DNA of 8,721 bases, from NCBI GenBank assembly GCA_023253905.1, contig JALREG010000210.1:1-8721 (forward strand), read 5' to 3'. This document shows, piece by piece, positions 1 to 6,776 of this stretch (positions are counted from its first letter, which is position 1; each line of letters begins with the position of its first letter). The notes below the pieces were generated by a model, which saw only the letters and a list, made by a program, of their open reading frames with translations, was not told where the DNA came from and did no database searches. The stretch is from Burkholderiaceae bacterium (GTDB lineage: Bacteria; Pseudomonadota; Gammaproteobacteria; Burkholderiales; Burkholderiaceae). A program made the translations under genes and the position numbers.

Positions 1-121
1 GATCCCGAAGGTATGGTTCATGGCACCAGCCTGGGTTGGCATCGTGCTCGCGCTTTTCACCTCGGTTGCGGTGCTGCTTGCCGGCGAGGTCGATTCGGCG
101 CGCCCGGAGGGCACGCAATGA
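1..121 (+). CDS. TRAP transporter small permease (DctQ family), C-terminal end only
   Basis: The frame open from base 2 gives 39 residues before TGA at 119-121. They contain one hydrophobic helix (about residues 7-28 of the fragment) and a short polar tail ending EGTQ. This fits the last membrane helix of a DctQ small permease, the 4-TM subunit that pairs with DctM in tripartite ATP-independent periplasmic transporters. The fragment has no diagnostic motif, so the call rests mainly on context: its stop overlaps the DctM start in an ATGA arrangement, the usual translationally coupled dctQ-dctM order. The gene begins upstream of the window, where the substrate-binding protein DctP would also be expected. 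Confidence 0.8.
   Translation, partial: IPKVWFMAPAWVGIVLALFTSVAVLLAGEVDSARPEGTQ
106..111 (+). promoter_or_regulatory. Ribosome binding site of the DctM gene
   Basis: GGAGGG lies 6 bases before the ATG at 118 and inside the end of the DctQ gene. It fixes the DctM start at 118 instead of the in-frame ATG at 13, which would add 35 non-family residues. Confidence 0.8.
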
Positions 122-1434
122 GCGTGGGAATGATTGGCCTGGTGTCGGTCATCGGGCTGCTCGCGCTCATGATGGTCAGGGTGCCCATTGCCACTGCGCT
201 CACCTTGAGCGGCGTGCTTGGCTACGCCGCGGCGCAGGGCTGGCCTGTCACCTTCCGAACGCTTGCCTCCATTCCCTATGAACTCACTGGTGCCAACCCG
301 GGAGTGGCGTATTCATTTACGGTGGTGCCACTCTTCATTTTCATGGGGGCGGTGGCGTCGCGGGCGCAGATGTCCTCGGAGCTGTTCGCGGCGGCCAATG
401 CGCTCTTCTCAGGCATTCGCGGGGCCCTCGCCGCAGCGACTATCGGTTCGTGCGCAGCGTTTTCGGCAATCTGCGGGTCGTCAATCGCCACCGCAGCCAC
501 CTTTTCGCGCGTCGCCATTCCCCAAATGCGTCGCTATGGCTATGACATGGAACTGGCAACGGGCAGCGTCGCGGCGGCGGGCACCCTGGGCATCCTGATC
601 CCACCATCGCTCATTCTGGTGATCTACTCGCTGGTGGCCGAGGAATCGATCAAAGCTCTGTTTGCGGCCGCCATGATTCCGGGCATTGCGCTTGCGATCG
701 GTTATGTGGTGGTGATCGCGGTGCTTGCGCAAATCCGGCCGCACCTCATGCCTGCATCGCCCGCTCAACCTTTCGCTGAGCGCGTGCGCGCGCTCGCTGG
801 CACCTGGAAGCTCGCGCTCCTGTTCGTACTGGCGGTGGTCGGTATTTATGCCGGCTGGTTTTCGCCCACCGAGGCCGCCGCTATCGCGTCGGCGGCTGCA
901 GTGGTGATTGGCTTTGCCACCCGGCAGCTCACGCTACGCGGCCTCTGGGATGCGGGTATCGAAACCGTTCAGACCACTGCGATGCTGTTCATTATCGTGA
1001 TCGGCGCCTTCATCTTTTCCCGGCTTATTGTCCTCACGCAATTCCCGGGCGCGCTTGCCGACTGGGTGAATGGCGCGGGGCTTGCGCCCTGGATGGTGAT
1101 TACAGCGATCGTTGCGCTCTACCTGCTGCTTGGGACTTTCCTCGAAGAGGTCAGCACGCTTCTCATCACCGTACCGGTCCTGCTGCCGCTCGTGAAAGGC
1201 ATTGGCTACGATCCCATCTGGTTTGGCGTTTTCGTGACGGTGATGTCCACGGTGGGGCTGATCTCGCCGCCCGTGGGGCTCACCGTGTTCGTTGTGCAGT
1301 CACAGAACCCGGAGATTCCAGTCGAGAAGATCTTCCGAGGCGTGATTCCTTTTCTGATTGCGGATGTGATGCTGCTGGTCGCGCTGGTAGCGTTCCCTGC
1401 GCTGGCCACCTGGCTGCCAAAAGTACTTGCCTGA
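118..1434 (+). CDS. dctM: TRAP transporter large permease (DctM family)
   Basis: The product has 438 residues, a usual length for DctM, the large 12-TM-class inner-membrane subunit that uses a sodium or proton gradient to import a periplasmically bound solute, typically an organic acid. Family motifs are clear: PLFIFMG at 71-77, CGSSIAT at 119-125, GTLGILIPPS at 155-164, SPTEAAA at 249-255, and ISPPVG at 382-387. Hydrophobic segments run through the whole length, with a polar loop near 205-230. The start at 118 has a strong ribosome binding site and overlaps the DctQ stop. The substrate cannot be read from the permease; the neighbouring hydrolase and aldolase suggest a carboxylate or keto acid. 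The gene is intact. The symbol names the family, not a proven dicarboxylate specificity. Confidence 0.95.
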   Translation: MSVGMIGLVSVIGLLALMMVRVPIATALTLSGVLGYAAAQGWPVTFRTLASIPYELTGANPGVAYSFTVVPLFIFMGAVASRAQMSSELFAAANALFSGIRGALAAATIGSCAAFSAICGSSIATAATFSRVAIPQMRRYGYDMELATGSVAAAGTLGILIPPSLILVIYSLVAEESIKALFAAAMIPGIALAIGYVVVIAVLAQIRPHLMPASPAQPFAERVRALAGTWKLALLFVLAVVGIYAGWFSPTEAAAIASAAAVVIGFATRQLTLRGLWDAGIETVQTTAMLFIIVIGAFIFSRLIVLTQFPGALADWVNGAGLAPWMVITAIVALYLLLGTFLEEVSTLLITVPVLLPLVKGIGYDPIWFGVFVTVMSTVGLISPPVGLTVFVVQSQNPEIPVEKIFRGVIPFLIADVMLLVALVAFPALATWLPKVLA

Positions 1435-1474
1435 TTCAGGCCTTTCCCCTTCCCGTTTCAAAGCGGAGCGAATC

Positions 1475-2548
1475 ATGTCCCGATCCGACAATGCTTCAGT
1501 CGCCCCGCGGGGCAGTATCGCCGCGGCTGCGGTGGCCTGTTTAGTGGGAGGTGCTGACGCGCAGACGGTGCCGCAGCATGATGTGGCCGTGATTCGCGAC
1601 TTCCGCTTCCATACCGGGGACGTCTTCCCGGAGCTGCGCATTCACTACACCACGCTGGGCAAGCCCGATGGCATTCCCGTGCTGGTCCTGCACGGCACAG
1701 CGGGCTCTGCGCAGACCATGCTCACACCGGGGTTCGGTGGCGAGCTGTTCGGAGCCGGCCAGCCGCTTGATGCGTCACGCTATTTCATCATCATTCCCGA
1801 CAGCCTGGGCACAGGAAAGAGCAGCCGCCCCTCCGAAGGGCTTAGAACCCGCTTTCCGCGCTACAACTACGATGACATGATCGCCGCGCAGTATCGGCTG
1901 GTGACCGTGCATCTGGGTGTCAAGAAACTTCGTCTGGTCATCGGCAATTCCATGGGTGGGATGCACACGTGGCTGTGGGCCCAGCGTTATCCGGACATGA
2001 TGGACATCGCCGTTCCCATGGCGTCCCTTCCCACCGAGATGTCTGGACGGAACTGGATCACGCGCCGGCTCATTATCGACAGCATTCGTAACGACCCCGA
2101 TTGGCAGGGGGGCTATTACGCGCGCCAGCCGAAGGGCGTGCAGCGGGCGGTGGTGTTTTTTGGTCTTGCCACCAACGGTGGCAATCAGGGGCTCCAGCGT
2201 CTGGCGCCCACCCGTGAGAAGGCTGACGCGCTGCTCGATGAACGCCTGAATGCTCCGTTTACCGCCGATGCGAACGATCTGCTCTATCAGTGGGATGCCT
2301 CGCGCGACTACAACGCGGTGCATCACCTTGAACGCATCAGCGCACGGCTTCTGGTGATCAACTCAGCCGACGACGAGCGCAACCCGCCGGAACTGGGAGT
2401 GATGGAGCGCGAGCTCAAGCGCGTTAACAATGCGCGGCTTCATCTGATTCCAGCGAGTCCCGAGACCTCAGGCCATGGCACCACAGGGCAGGCGCGCTTC
2501 TGGAAGCACGAGCTCGAGCGGGAATTACGCGAGGTGCCGCGTCGTTAG
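1475..2548 (+). CDS. Exported alpha/beta hydrolase, homoserine O-acetyltransferase (MetX)-like family
   Basis: The product has 357 residues. ATG 1475 is preceded by GGAG at 1465-1468 (6-base spacing). The N-terminus looks like a Sec signal: Arg12, a hydrophobic stretch at about 14-26, and a possible cleavage after Ala-Asp-Ala at 27-29. The core is an alpha/beta hydrolase: an HG oxyanion turn at 73-74, nucleophile elbow GNSMGG with Ser159, a probable acid at Asp299 or Asp300, and His334 in SGHGTTG. The elbow context and the YQWDASRDY segment (271-279) resemble MetX-related acyltransferases/hydrolases. True MetX is cytosolic, so a signal peptide argues against methionine synthesis and for hydrolysis of an ester or amide in the periplasm. 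It starts 40 bases after dctM on the same strand and is probably co-transcribed. The substrate is unknown. Confidence 0.85.
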   Translation: MSRSDNASVAPRGSIAAAAVACLVGGADAQTVPQHDVAVIRDFRFHTGDVFPELRIHYTTLGKPDGIPVLVLHGTAGSAQTMLTPGFGGELFGAGQPLDASRYFIIIPDSLGTGKSSRPSEGLRTRFPRYNYDDMIAAQYRLVTVHLGVKKLRLVIGNSMGGMHTWLWAQRYPDMMDIAVPMASLPTEMSGRNWITRRLIIDSIRNDPDWQGGYYARQPKGVQRAVVFFGLATNGGNQGLQRLAPTREKADALLDERLNAPFTADANDLLYQWDASRDYNAVHHLERISARLLVINSADDERNPPELGVMERELKRVNNARLHLIPASPETSGHGTTGQARFWKHELERELREVPRR

Positions 2549-3333
2549 CGGGATTTTTCGACTTCTGCGCGAACGCCACCTACCCAGAGCTGCGCCGCTG
2601 CCATCAAAAACCCGATATCGGTCTGGGTGGTCACAAACAGAGCACCGCTTCGGATCGATGCGGCTTGTCGTTCAACGCTTCTGTTGCCGCCGCAGCCTGC
2701 GAATTTTCCGTAGCGCTTCGCCACCTCGATCACCCTCGCCTGGGCGGCCTGGATTTCCGGGTCGTCAAATCGCCCGGGTTTTCCGATGTTGGCAGCGTAG
2801 TCGTTGGTGCCCAGGTGAACCACATCAATACCTGGCACTGAACAGATGTCCTCGAGGTTGGCCATCCCTTCCGCAGACTCGATCATGCACACCAGCAAGC
2901 AGGCGTCGTCCAGCGCTGCGGTGGCCTCGGCGAGTGGTACCGAACGATAGTCAAAGTGCGGGTAGCCGCCCACGACGGATCGCTTTCCAATCGGCGCAAA
3001 GCGACAGACTTCAACGGCGCGGCGTGCCTGCGCCGCCGTGTTGATGTCGGGGTAGACGATTCCGGTGACGCCGTTGTCAAGAAGCAGGGAGACATCGGGG
3101 TCGTCGATGCCGCGCACCCGAACGAGTGGCGCCACGCCGATCGCGAGCGCTGTATGGGCAATGCCCTGAATGGATTCGAGATCAAAGATCGAGTGCTGGC
3201 AGTCGATGAACAGAAAATCATGCCCGCTTGCTTTGGCAATGCGCGCGATATCCGGCGAACGGGCGAGCCGGACATTCAGCCCGAGCACGGGTTGGCCAGC
3301 GGTGAGTTTCTGTCTGAGCGGATGAAGGGACAT
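2545..3333 (-). CDS. HpcH/HpaI aldolase (citrate lyase beta-like) family protein
   Basis: The product has 262 residues, the usual size for class II, metal-dependent aldolases of the HpcH/HpaI family, which cleave 2-keto acids to pyruvate plus an aldehyde. Residues equivalent to the HpaI active site are present with the same spacing: His47 in CQHS, Arg72 in VRVRG, and metal ligands Glu152 in IESAEG and Asp178 in GTND. Gly-rich and PxxN strand ends (about 90-100) also fit. ATG at 3331-3333 was chosen because family similarity begins there; the frame extends 55 codons upstream into low-complexity residues overlapping the next gene. The ribosome binding site is weak (GGAAT). It lies 20 bases after the DUF6152 gene and its stop overlaps the stop of the convergent hydrolase. 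It may act on a compound brought in by the TRAP system; the substrate is unknown. Confidence 0.9.
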   Translation of the reverse strand: MSLHPLRQKLTAGQPVLGLNVRLARSPDIARIAKASGHDFLFIDCQHSIFDLESIQGIAHTALAIGVAPLVRVRGIDDPDVSLLLDNGVTGIVYPDINTAAQARRAVEVCRFAPIGKRSVVGGYPHFDYRSVPLAEATAALDDACLLVCMIESAEGMANLEDICSVPGIDVVHLGTNDYAANIGKPGRFDDPEIQAAQARVIEVAKRYGKFAGCGGNRSVERQAASIRSGALFVTTQTDIGFLMAAAQLWVGGVRAEVEKSR

Positions 3334-3353
3334 GATGGGATTCCGGAGTCGAT

Positions 3354-3848
3354 TCAGGCTGGGCTTGAGCGCATCGGGAAAGCCCGAGCCTGCAGAAACA
3401 GGAACTCCACGCGCAGGAGTGGTGTCGAACCCTGCTCGCGCAGACCGAAGCCGACGACCGCCACGCGCTCGCCCTCGCGAATCTCGGGCACCTGCCATTG
3501 CGACATTCGAAAAAGCGGTGCGAGCTCGATCTCCCAGCGGGTGGCCTGCCGCGCGGGCAGGCTGGCGCGCGCGAGCATTTGCGCAGCGTCGACTGGCGCT
3601 GACTGGGCGGGTACGCTGCGGCGGGCGAGGTCTGGCGGCAGTTGCACGCCGGGGTCGGGTTCGAGCATGAATTCGGCGTGCGGGTTACGCCAGCGCACCT
3701 GGCGCGCAACGCCTTCCAGATAGAGCGGCTGATCCTGGTTGAAACTGCTCCAGCCATGATGGGCCCACGCGATTGGATGCGACGAGAGCGCGAGTACGGC
3801 CAGGCCACCCATCACCAGCCGGCGATTGGAAACTGTGCTTTCAATCAT
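3354..3848 (-). CDS. Exported DUF6152-type protein with mature N-terminal His-His
   Basis: The product has 164 residues. A signal peptide is clear: Arg9-Arg10, hydrophobic residues 11-21, and Ala-Trp-Ala at 27-29, so cleavage would leave His30-His31-Gly-Trp as the new N-terminus. The following YLEGVARQVRWRNPHAEF stretch (43-60) matches, from memory, the DUF6152 signature of small periplasmic proteins of unknown function. The rest looks beta-rich, with a proline/alanine linker at about 78-100. ATG 3846-3848 has an AAAGGAG ribosome binding site 10 bases upstream; a longer TTG-started form would overlap the previous gene. It sits 22 bases after the DUF6644/CopD-like gene and is probably co-transcribed with it. 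A metal-binding role through the terminal histidines is my hypothesis. Confidence 0.8.
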   Translation of the reverse strand: MIESTVSNRRLVMGGLAVLALSSHPIAWAHHGWSSFNQDQPLYLEGVARQVRWRNPHAEFMLEPDPGVQLPPDLARRSVPAQSAPVDAAQMLARASLPARQATRWEIELAPLFRMSQWQVPEIREGERVAVVGFGLREQGSTPLLRVEFLFLQARAFPMRSSPA

Positions 3849-3858
3849 GAACGACTGA

Positions 3859-3865
3859 CTCCTTT
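3859..3865 (-). promoter_or_regulatory. Ribosome binding site of the DUF6152-type gene
   Basis: AAAGGAG on the minus strand, 10 bases upstream of the ATG at 3848, supports that start over the TTG at 3905. Confidence 0.65.
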
Positions 3866-3870
3866 CATCG

Positions 3871-4293
3871 TCAGGAATAACCGATCCAGCGCCCCAGCGA
3901 AACAATGGCGATCCAGATCAACACGGAGGCAAGGGCGCTCAGGCGCGCCGTGAGGTCCAGTCGCGTGAGCGAGCCGCGCAGATGAAACCATACCGCGTTG
4001 CCCGCCGCGACCGTGAGCAGCAGCATCTTGAGCGTAAAGACCCGGTTGGCAAGCAGCTCAGCCGCCTGCGAGGCAAACATCAGGACGCCGCTTGACACGC
4101 ACAGCAGGGCACCGATTGCGACCAGGCGCAGACAGAGTGATGCGAGGGGCTGCATGGGCAGGGCTCGACCCAGCCCCCAGACGCGGAGCTCGACCAGAAA
4201 AAGATTGCCGAGCAGCATGGCGATACCCAGCAGATGGACGATCTCCAGCACCGGATAGGCCCAGGGGTGCGAAGCGATGGCAGCAGGGTTCAT
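3871..4293 (-). CDS. Four-helix membrane protein, DUF6644/CopD-like
   Basis: The product has 140 residues with four predicted membrane helices at about 13-35, 52-75, 84-105 and 118-137. His20 (in EIVHLLG) and His104 (end of helix 3, VWFH) lie within or near helices. The third helix, FTLKMLLLTVAAGNAVWFH, resembles the conserved 'lllvKl' helix of CopD, the inner-membrane partner of the periplasmic copper protein CopC. From memory this arrangement matches DUF6644, which is often next to DUF6152 genes, as here (22-base gap). No good ribosome binding site precedes ATG 4291-4293, but the hydrophobic N-terminal helix supports this start. Possible roles are metal or haem handling in the membrane; none is proven. 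Confidence 0.8.
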   Translation of the reverse strand: MNPAAIASHPWAYPVLEIVHLLGIAMLLGNLFLVELRVWGLGRALPMQPLASLCLRLVAIGALLCVSSGVLMFASQAAELLANRVFTLKMLLLTVAAGNAVWFHLRGSLTRLDLTARLSALASVLIWIAIVSLGRWIGYS

Positions 4294-4358
4294 GGTTGGC
4301 GACGGTTGGTGCGGATCAGCCCTCTCTGCAACCGGGCTCGGAAGGGGCGCCCATACGC

Positions 4359-6263
4359 CTAGCCAAGCAAATGGGACTCTAGCGTTCTTTTGAGCAGCTG
4401 CTTGTCTTCTTCTGTTGCGCCTTCTGTCGACAGCAGGCGCACCTGCTCCAGTTGGGAGCCGGTGAAGCCCGAAGCCTCGAGAAACTCAAGCGCGGCCTTC
4501 CGGTCTGGATCCGCTTCGGCTTGGGTGAGCGATTCCGAAAAGACGTGGATCGCATAGTAGGGATTTCTCGCCATAAGCGCTTCGCGGGCCTCCTTGTCGA
4601 GCGCTTCATCGAGCGGCACGGGCCCGCCGGCGTTGGCTGCAGCTTCGCGGGCTGTATTCTTGAGCGATTCAAGGGCGTCAGTGCGTGCCTGTTCGGTGGC
4701 CACCGCGTTTCGCAGCGCAACGTCGGCTCTACCGCGGCGAAGCTCATAGCAGAGCGTGCCGATGGCGGTTGCCGCTGAGGCGATACCGATACCCAGTGCA
4801 GCGACCCCCAGAGCAAGTGCCCCCACACCGGTCGCCGTGATGGCTGCGATTGCGAGCGATCCGCCTGCAACCCCGAGTACGCCCTTGAAGATATTCCACT
4901 TCGAGGTGGCGATCTGGGTGGTGTGACGCTCGACTGCGTGCCGTCCGGCGTGGGTGAGCACCTCGTTGTTTGACTGGCCCCTTGCCGACACAAGCGCCCG
5001 CTCGATCACCTCGCGGCGCTGTGTGGCTTTGTTCAACCGATACGCTGCAATGCCGATCGTGGCGCCGCCCGCCACGATCGCGAGGCCGCCCGCAGCTGCT
5101 CCGGCAATGTGCGAGGCCGCGACCAGACCGCTGCCCGATGCGCCGCCCGCGAGCGTGATGGCGGCGTGCGTGCCTTCAAGACCCGACCGGACCAGGCCAG
5201 CGCCGGCGCGAGCGACGCCGACGGCGGTTTCCGCGGTAGCGTGCCGTGCTTCGGCGCGCGCGCGCCTTGCGATTGCGTAGCGGTGTGCGGACGAAGAGAG
5301 TCCCCGGAGCTCATCGGTGAGCGCCTGCTGCCTGGGAGCCAGTTCGGTGATCCGATCGCTCAGGGCCTGCCGGCGCTCGAATGTATCGAGCTGGCGGGTA
5401 CGGGCCTCCTGTCCGGGTTGGCCGTCGATCCATTTTCGGCGCTCATCAAGAAAAGCTTTCTCGGGGTCTTGCAGTGTCTCCTGAAGCGATTTGAGTTCTT
5501 GCTGTCGGGCCAGCAACAGAAGGCGCGAGCGACCGCGTTGAAGTGCATCTTGATTCGCCACCTGCGGCGCATTTATCTCGGATTCGAGGCTTCTCAACCG
5601 CTTGGCCCACGCTTCAGTCTGGGCATTGAACTCTTCTTCCACGGGGCGACATGCCTTGAGATCAGCGCGAGCGTCGGCGAGTGACGTAGCATCAGTCGCA
5701 CGGGCCTGAAATTTGTCCTCAAAGGCTGTTGCCGCCTCCTGGTAGCGGCCCACTTCCTCGTTTGCCTCATTTCGCGCGCGTACCGCTTTTTTCAGCGAAT
5801 GAATCGACAGCCAAGTGTCGCCCGCCGCGAACGCAACGCCCACCAGCGCGCCTACGTTGCCGGCTATGCTGTGGGTCTGACTATCCGCCGCCACGCTTCC
5901 AGTGTGCTTGGCTCCATCCTTGATGTTCTGATAGCTCATCGAGAGCGCGACGTCAGCAACGGCGACCGGTTGACTAACCAGGCCATCGGCTACTTGCAGG
6001 GCGGTTTCGGTGATATTGGCGACCTGGCCCGACAGGCGTGCTGCGGCATCCGCGCGCTGCGTGATCCGGCCTGCGCTGAGCGACTGACGGGGCGGGTTGG
6101 CCATGGCGAGATTGCCAAGCGAGACACGCGGCGGGGCGGTCAACCGCCGCACTGTTTGGGGACCCCCGAGGGGTAACAACGCGGACAGTCTCGAAGACGG
6201 TGCTAGCGTGGCTTCGCCGCCAATTGTGGATCGACTGGTGAGGGGGGGCAGGAGCGACGACAT
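4359..6263 (-). CDS. Predicted type III secreted protein with coiled coil and hydrophobic Gly/Ala-rich segments
   Basis: The product has 634 residues; I recognise no enzymatic domain. Residues 1-70 are Ser/Pro/Arg-rich and apparently disordered, with one acidic residue (Glu17) and 8 Ser in the first 50, as in type III secretion signals. A hydrophobic segment lies at 132-154. Residues about 155-345 are highly charged, Leu/Ala/Gln-rich and likely coiled coil. Two long Gly/Ala-rich hydrophobic regions follow (about 363-408 and 454-506), then a helical acidic C-terminus (520-634). Coiled coil plus hydrophobic hairpins recalls SipB/IpaB translocators in size and plan, but those normally use TPR chaperones, whereas CesT-type chaperones as found here usually serve effectors. 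It starts 8 bases after the first chaperone-like gene and ends the operon. The function, effector or translocator-like membrane-active protein, is inferred from architecture and neighbours. Confidence 0.7.
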   Translation of the reverse strand: MSSLLPPLTSRSTIGGEATLAPSSRLSALLPLGGPQTVRRLTAPPRVSLGNLAMANPPRQSLSAGRITQRADAAARLSGQVANITETALQVADGLVSQPVAVADVALSMSYQNIKDGAKHTGSVAADSQTHSIAGNVGALVGVAFAAGDTWLSIHSLKKAVRARNEANEEVGRYQEAATAFEDKFQARATDATSLADARADLKACRPVEEEFNAQTEAWAKRLRSLESEINAPQVANQDALQRGRSRLLLLARQQELKSLQETLQDPEKAFLDERRKWIDGQPGQEARTRQLDTFERRQALSDRITELAPRQQALTDELRGLSSSAHRYAIARRARAEARHATAETAVGVARAGAGLVRSGLEGTHAAITLAGGASGSGLVAASHIAGAAAGGLAIVAGGATIGIAAYRLNKATQRREVIERALVSARGQSNNEVLTHAGRHAVERHTTQIATSKWNIFKGVLGVAGGSLAIAAITATGVGALALGVAALGIGIASAATAIGTLCYELRRGRADVALRNAVATEQARTDALESLKNTAREAAANAGGPVPLDEALDKEAREALMARNPYYAIHVFSESLTQAEADPDRKAALEFLEASGFTGSQLEQVRLLSTEGATEEDKQLLKRTLESHLLG

Positions 6264-6271
6264 GAGCAGAC

Positions 6272-6754
6272 TCAGGCGCGCTGATTGAAAAACCGCGCTG
6301 ATTCCAGCGGGTTCGGGTCGCTCGTCGCAGCGGTGGTTGGCGCCTGATTCAGGATTGCGCGAAGCGACTGGACGGCCTGGGTGAAATGCGTGAGGAGATT
6401 GTAAAACCCGGTCTCGTCAAGCGCCGCAACGGCGTGCTGATAGCAGAGCAGCACAGCTTCCGACTGCGGGTCGAGCGCGACGCTTGCTCCACGGATCTCA
6501 CTGCTGAAGACATTGAGCTTGAGAAGGCGCTCGTAAAGCGCCACCAGCGTATCGCCCCGCTGGTCAAGCTTCGGGCTGACGGTTCCAATCAGATATACCT
6601 GTGAGGACTGATCGGGCACTTCAAGCGCGATGCTTACTTCATTGTCGTATTCGAACGCACAGACGCCGGCCGCGTCGAGCGTGAGCGGGGGCACGATACG
6701 CAAGGCTGAAGAAAAACTCTCGAGAAGATGATTGACGGCATCCTGGCTGCTCAT
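6272..6754 (-). CDS. CesT-family type III secretion chaperone
   Basis: The product has 160 residues and is acidic (about 18 Asp/Glu to 9 Lys/Arg), typical of class I type III chaperones, which are small dimeric proteins that bind the N-terminal region of a secreted substrate in the cytosol. The family pattern is present in order: N-terminal helix 4-18, LTLDAAGVCAFEYD at 24-37, a beta strand at 40-47, GTVSP at 57-61, the conserved LLKLN helix at 77-81, SVALDPQSEAVLLCY at 91-105, and a C-terminal helix at about 113-135. An additional polar tail (136-160) is not typical. ATG 6752-6754 has GGAG 7 bases upstream. The gene lies 22 bases after the other chaperone-like gene and 8 bases before the putative substrate gene, the classical chaperone-substrate order. 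Confidence 0.85.
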   Translation of the reverse strand: MSSQDAVNHLLESFSSALRIVPPLTLDAAGVCAFEYDNEVSIALEVPDQSSQVYLIGTVSPKLDQRGDTLVALYERLLKLNVFSSEIRGASVALDPQSEAVLLCYQHAVAALDETGFYNLLTHFTQAVQSLRAILNQAPTTAATSDPNPLESARFFNQRA

Positions 6755-6776
6755 GATGGGGCTCCGCGGGTCATGC

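Noticed and set aside
13..117. Upstream extension of DctM to ATG at 13
   Set aside because: It overlaps the DctQ end in another frame, and the extra residues are Arg/Cys/Gly-rich without family resemblance.
1427..1474. TTG start at 1427 for the hydrolase, overlapping the dctM end
   Set aside because: ATG 1475 has a GGAG at proper spacing and is followed by a signal peptide; the upstream 16 residues would put polar sequence before it.
1538..1543. Lipoprotein box at Cys22 of the hydrolase
   Set aside because: The residues before Cys are Ala-Val-Ala, lacking the Leu expected at -3, and a normal Ala-Asp-Ala cleavage site follows.
2475..3723. Plus-strand open frames opposite the aldolase and DUF6152 genes (2475-3044, 2956-3723)
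   Set aside because: They are antisense to genes with clear family motifs and their products are Arg/Ser/Cys-rich, as expected of GC-rich shadow frames.
4318..4338. Stem AGCCC-N11-GGGCT in the 65-base gap after the secreted-protein gene, considered as a terminator
   Set aside because: Only a 5-bp stem, a long loop and no T-run on either strand; transcription may continue into the DUF6644-like gene.
5109..5684. Plus-strand frame of 191 codons opposite the secreted-protein gene
   Set aside because: No ribosome binding site and no recognisable composition; it mirrors the coiled-coil coding strand.
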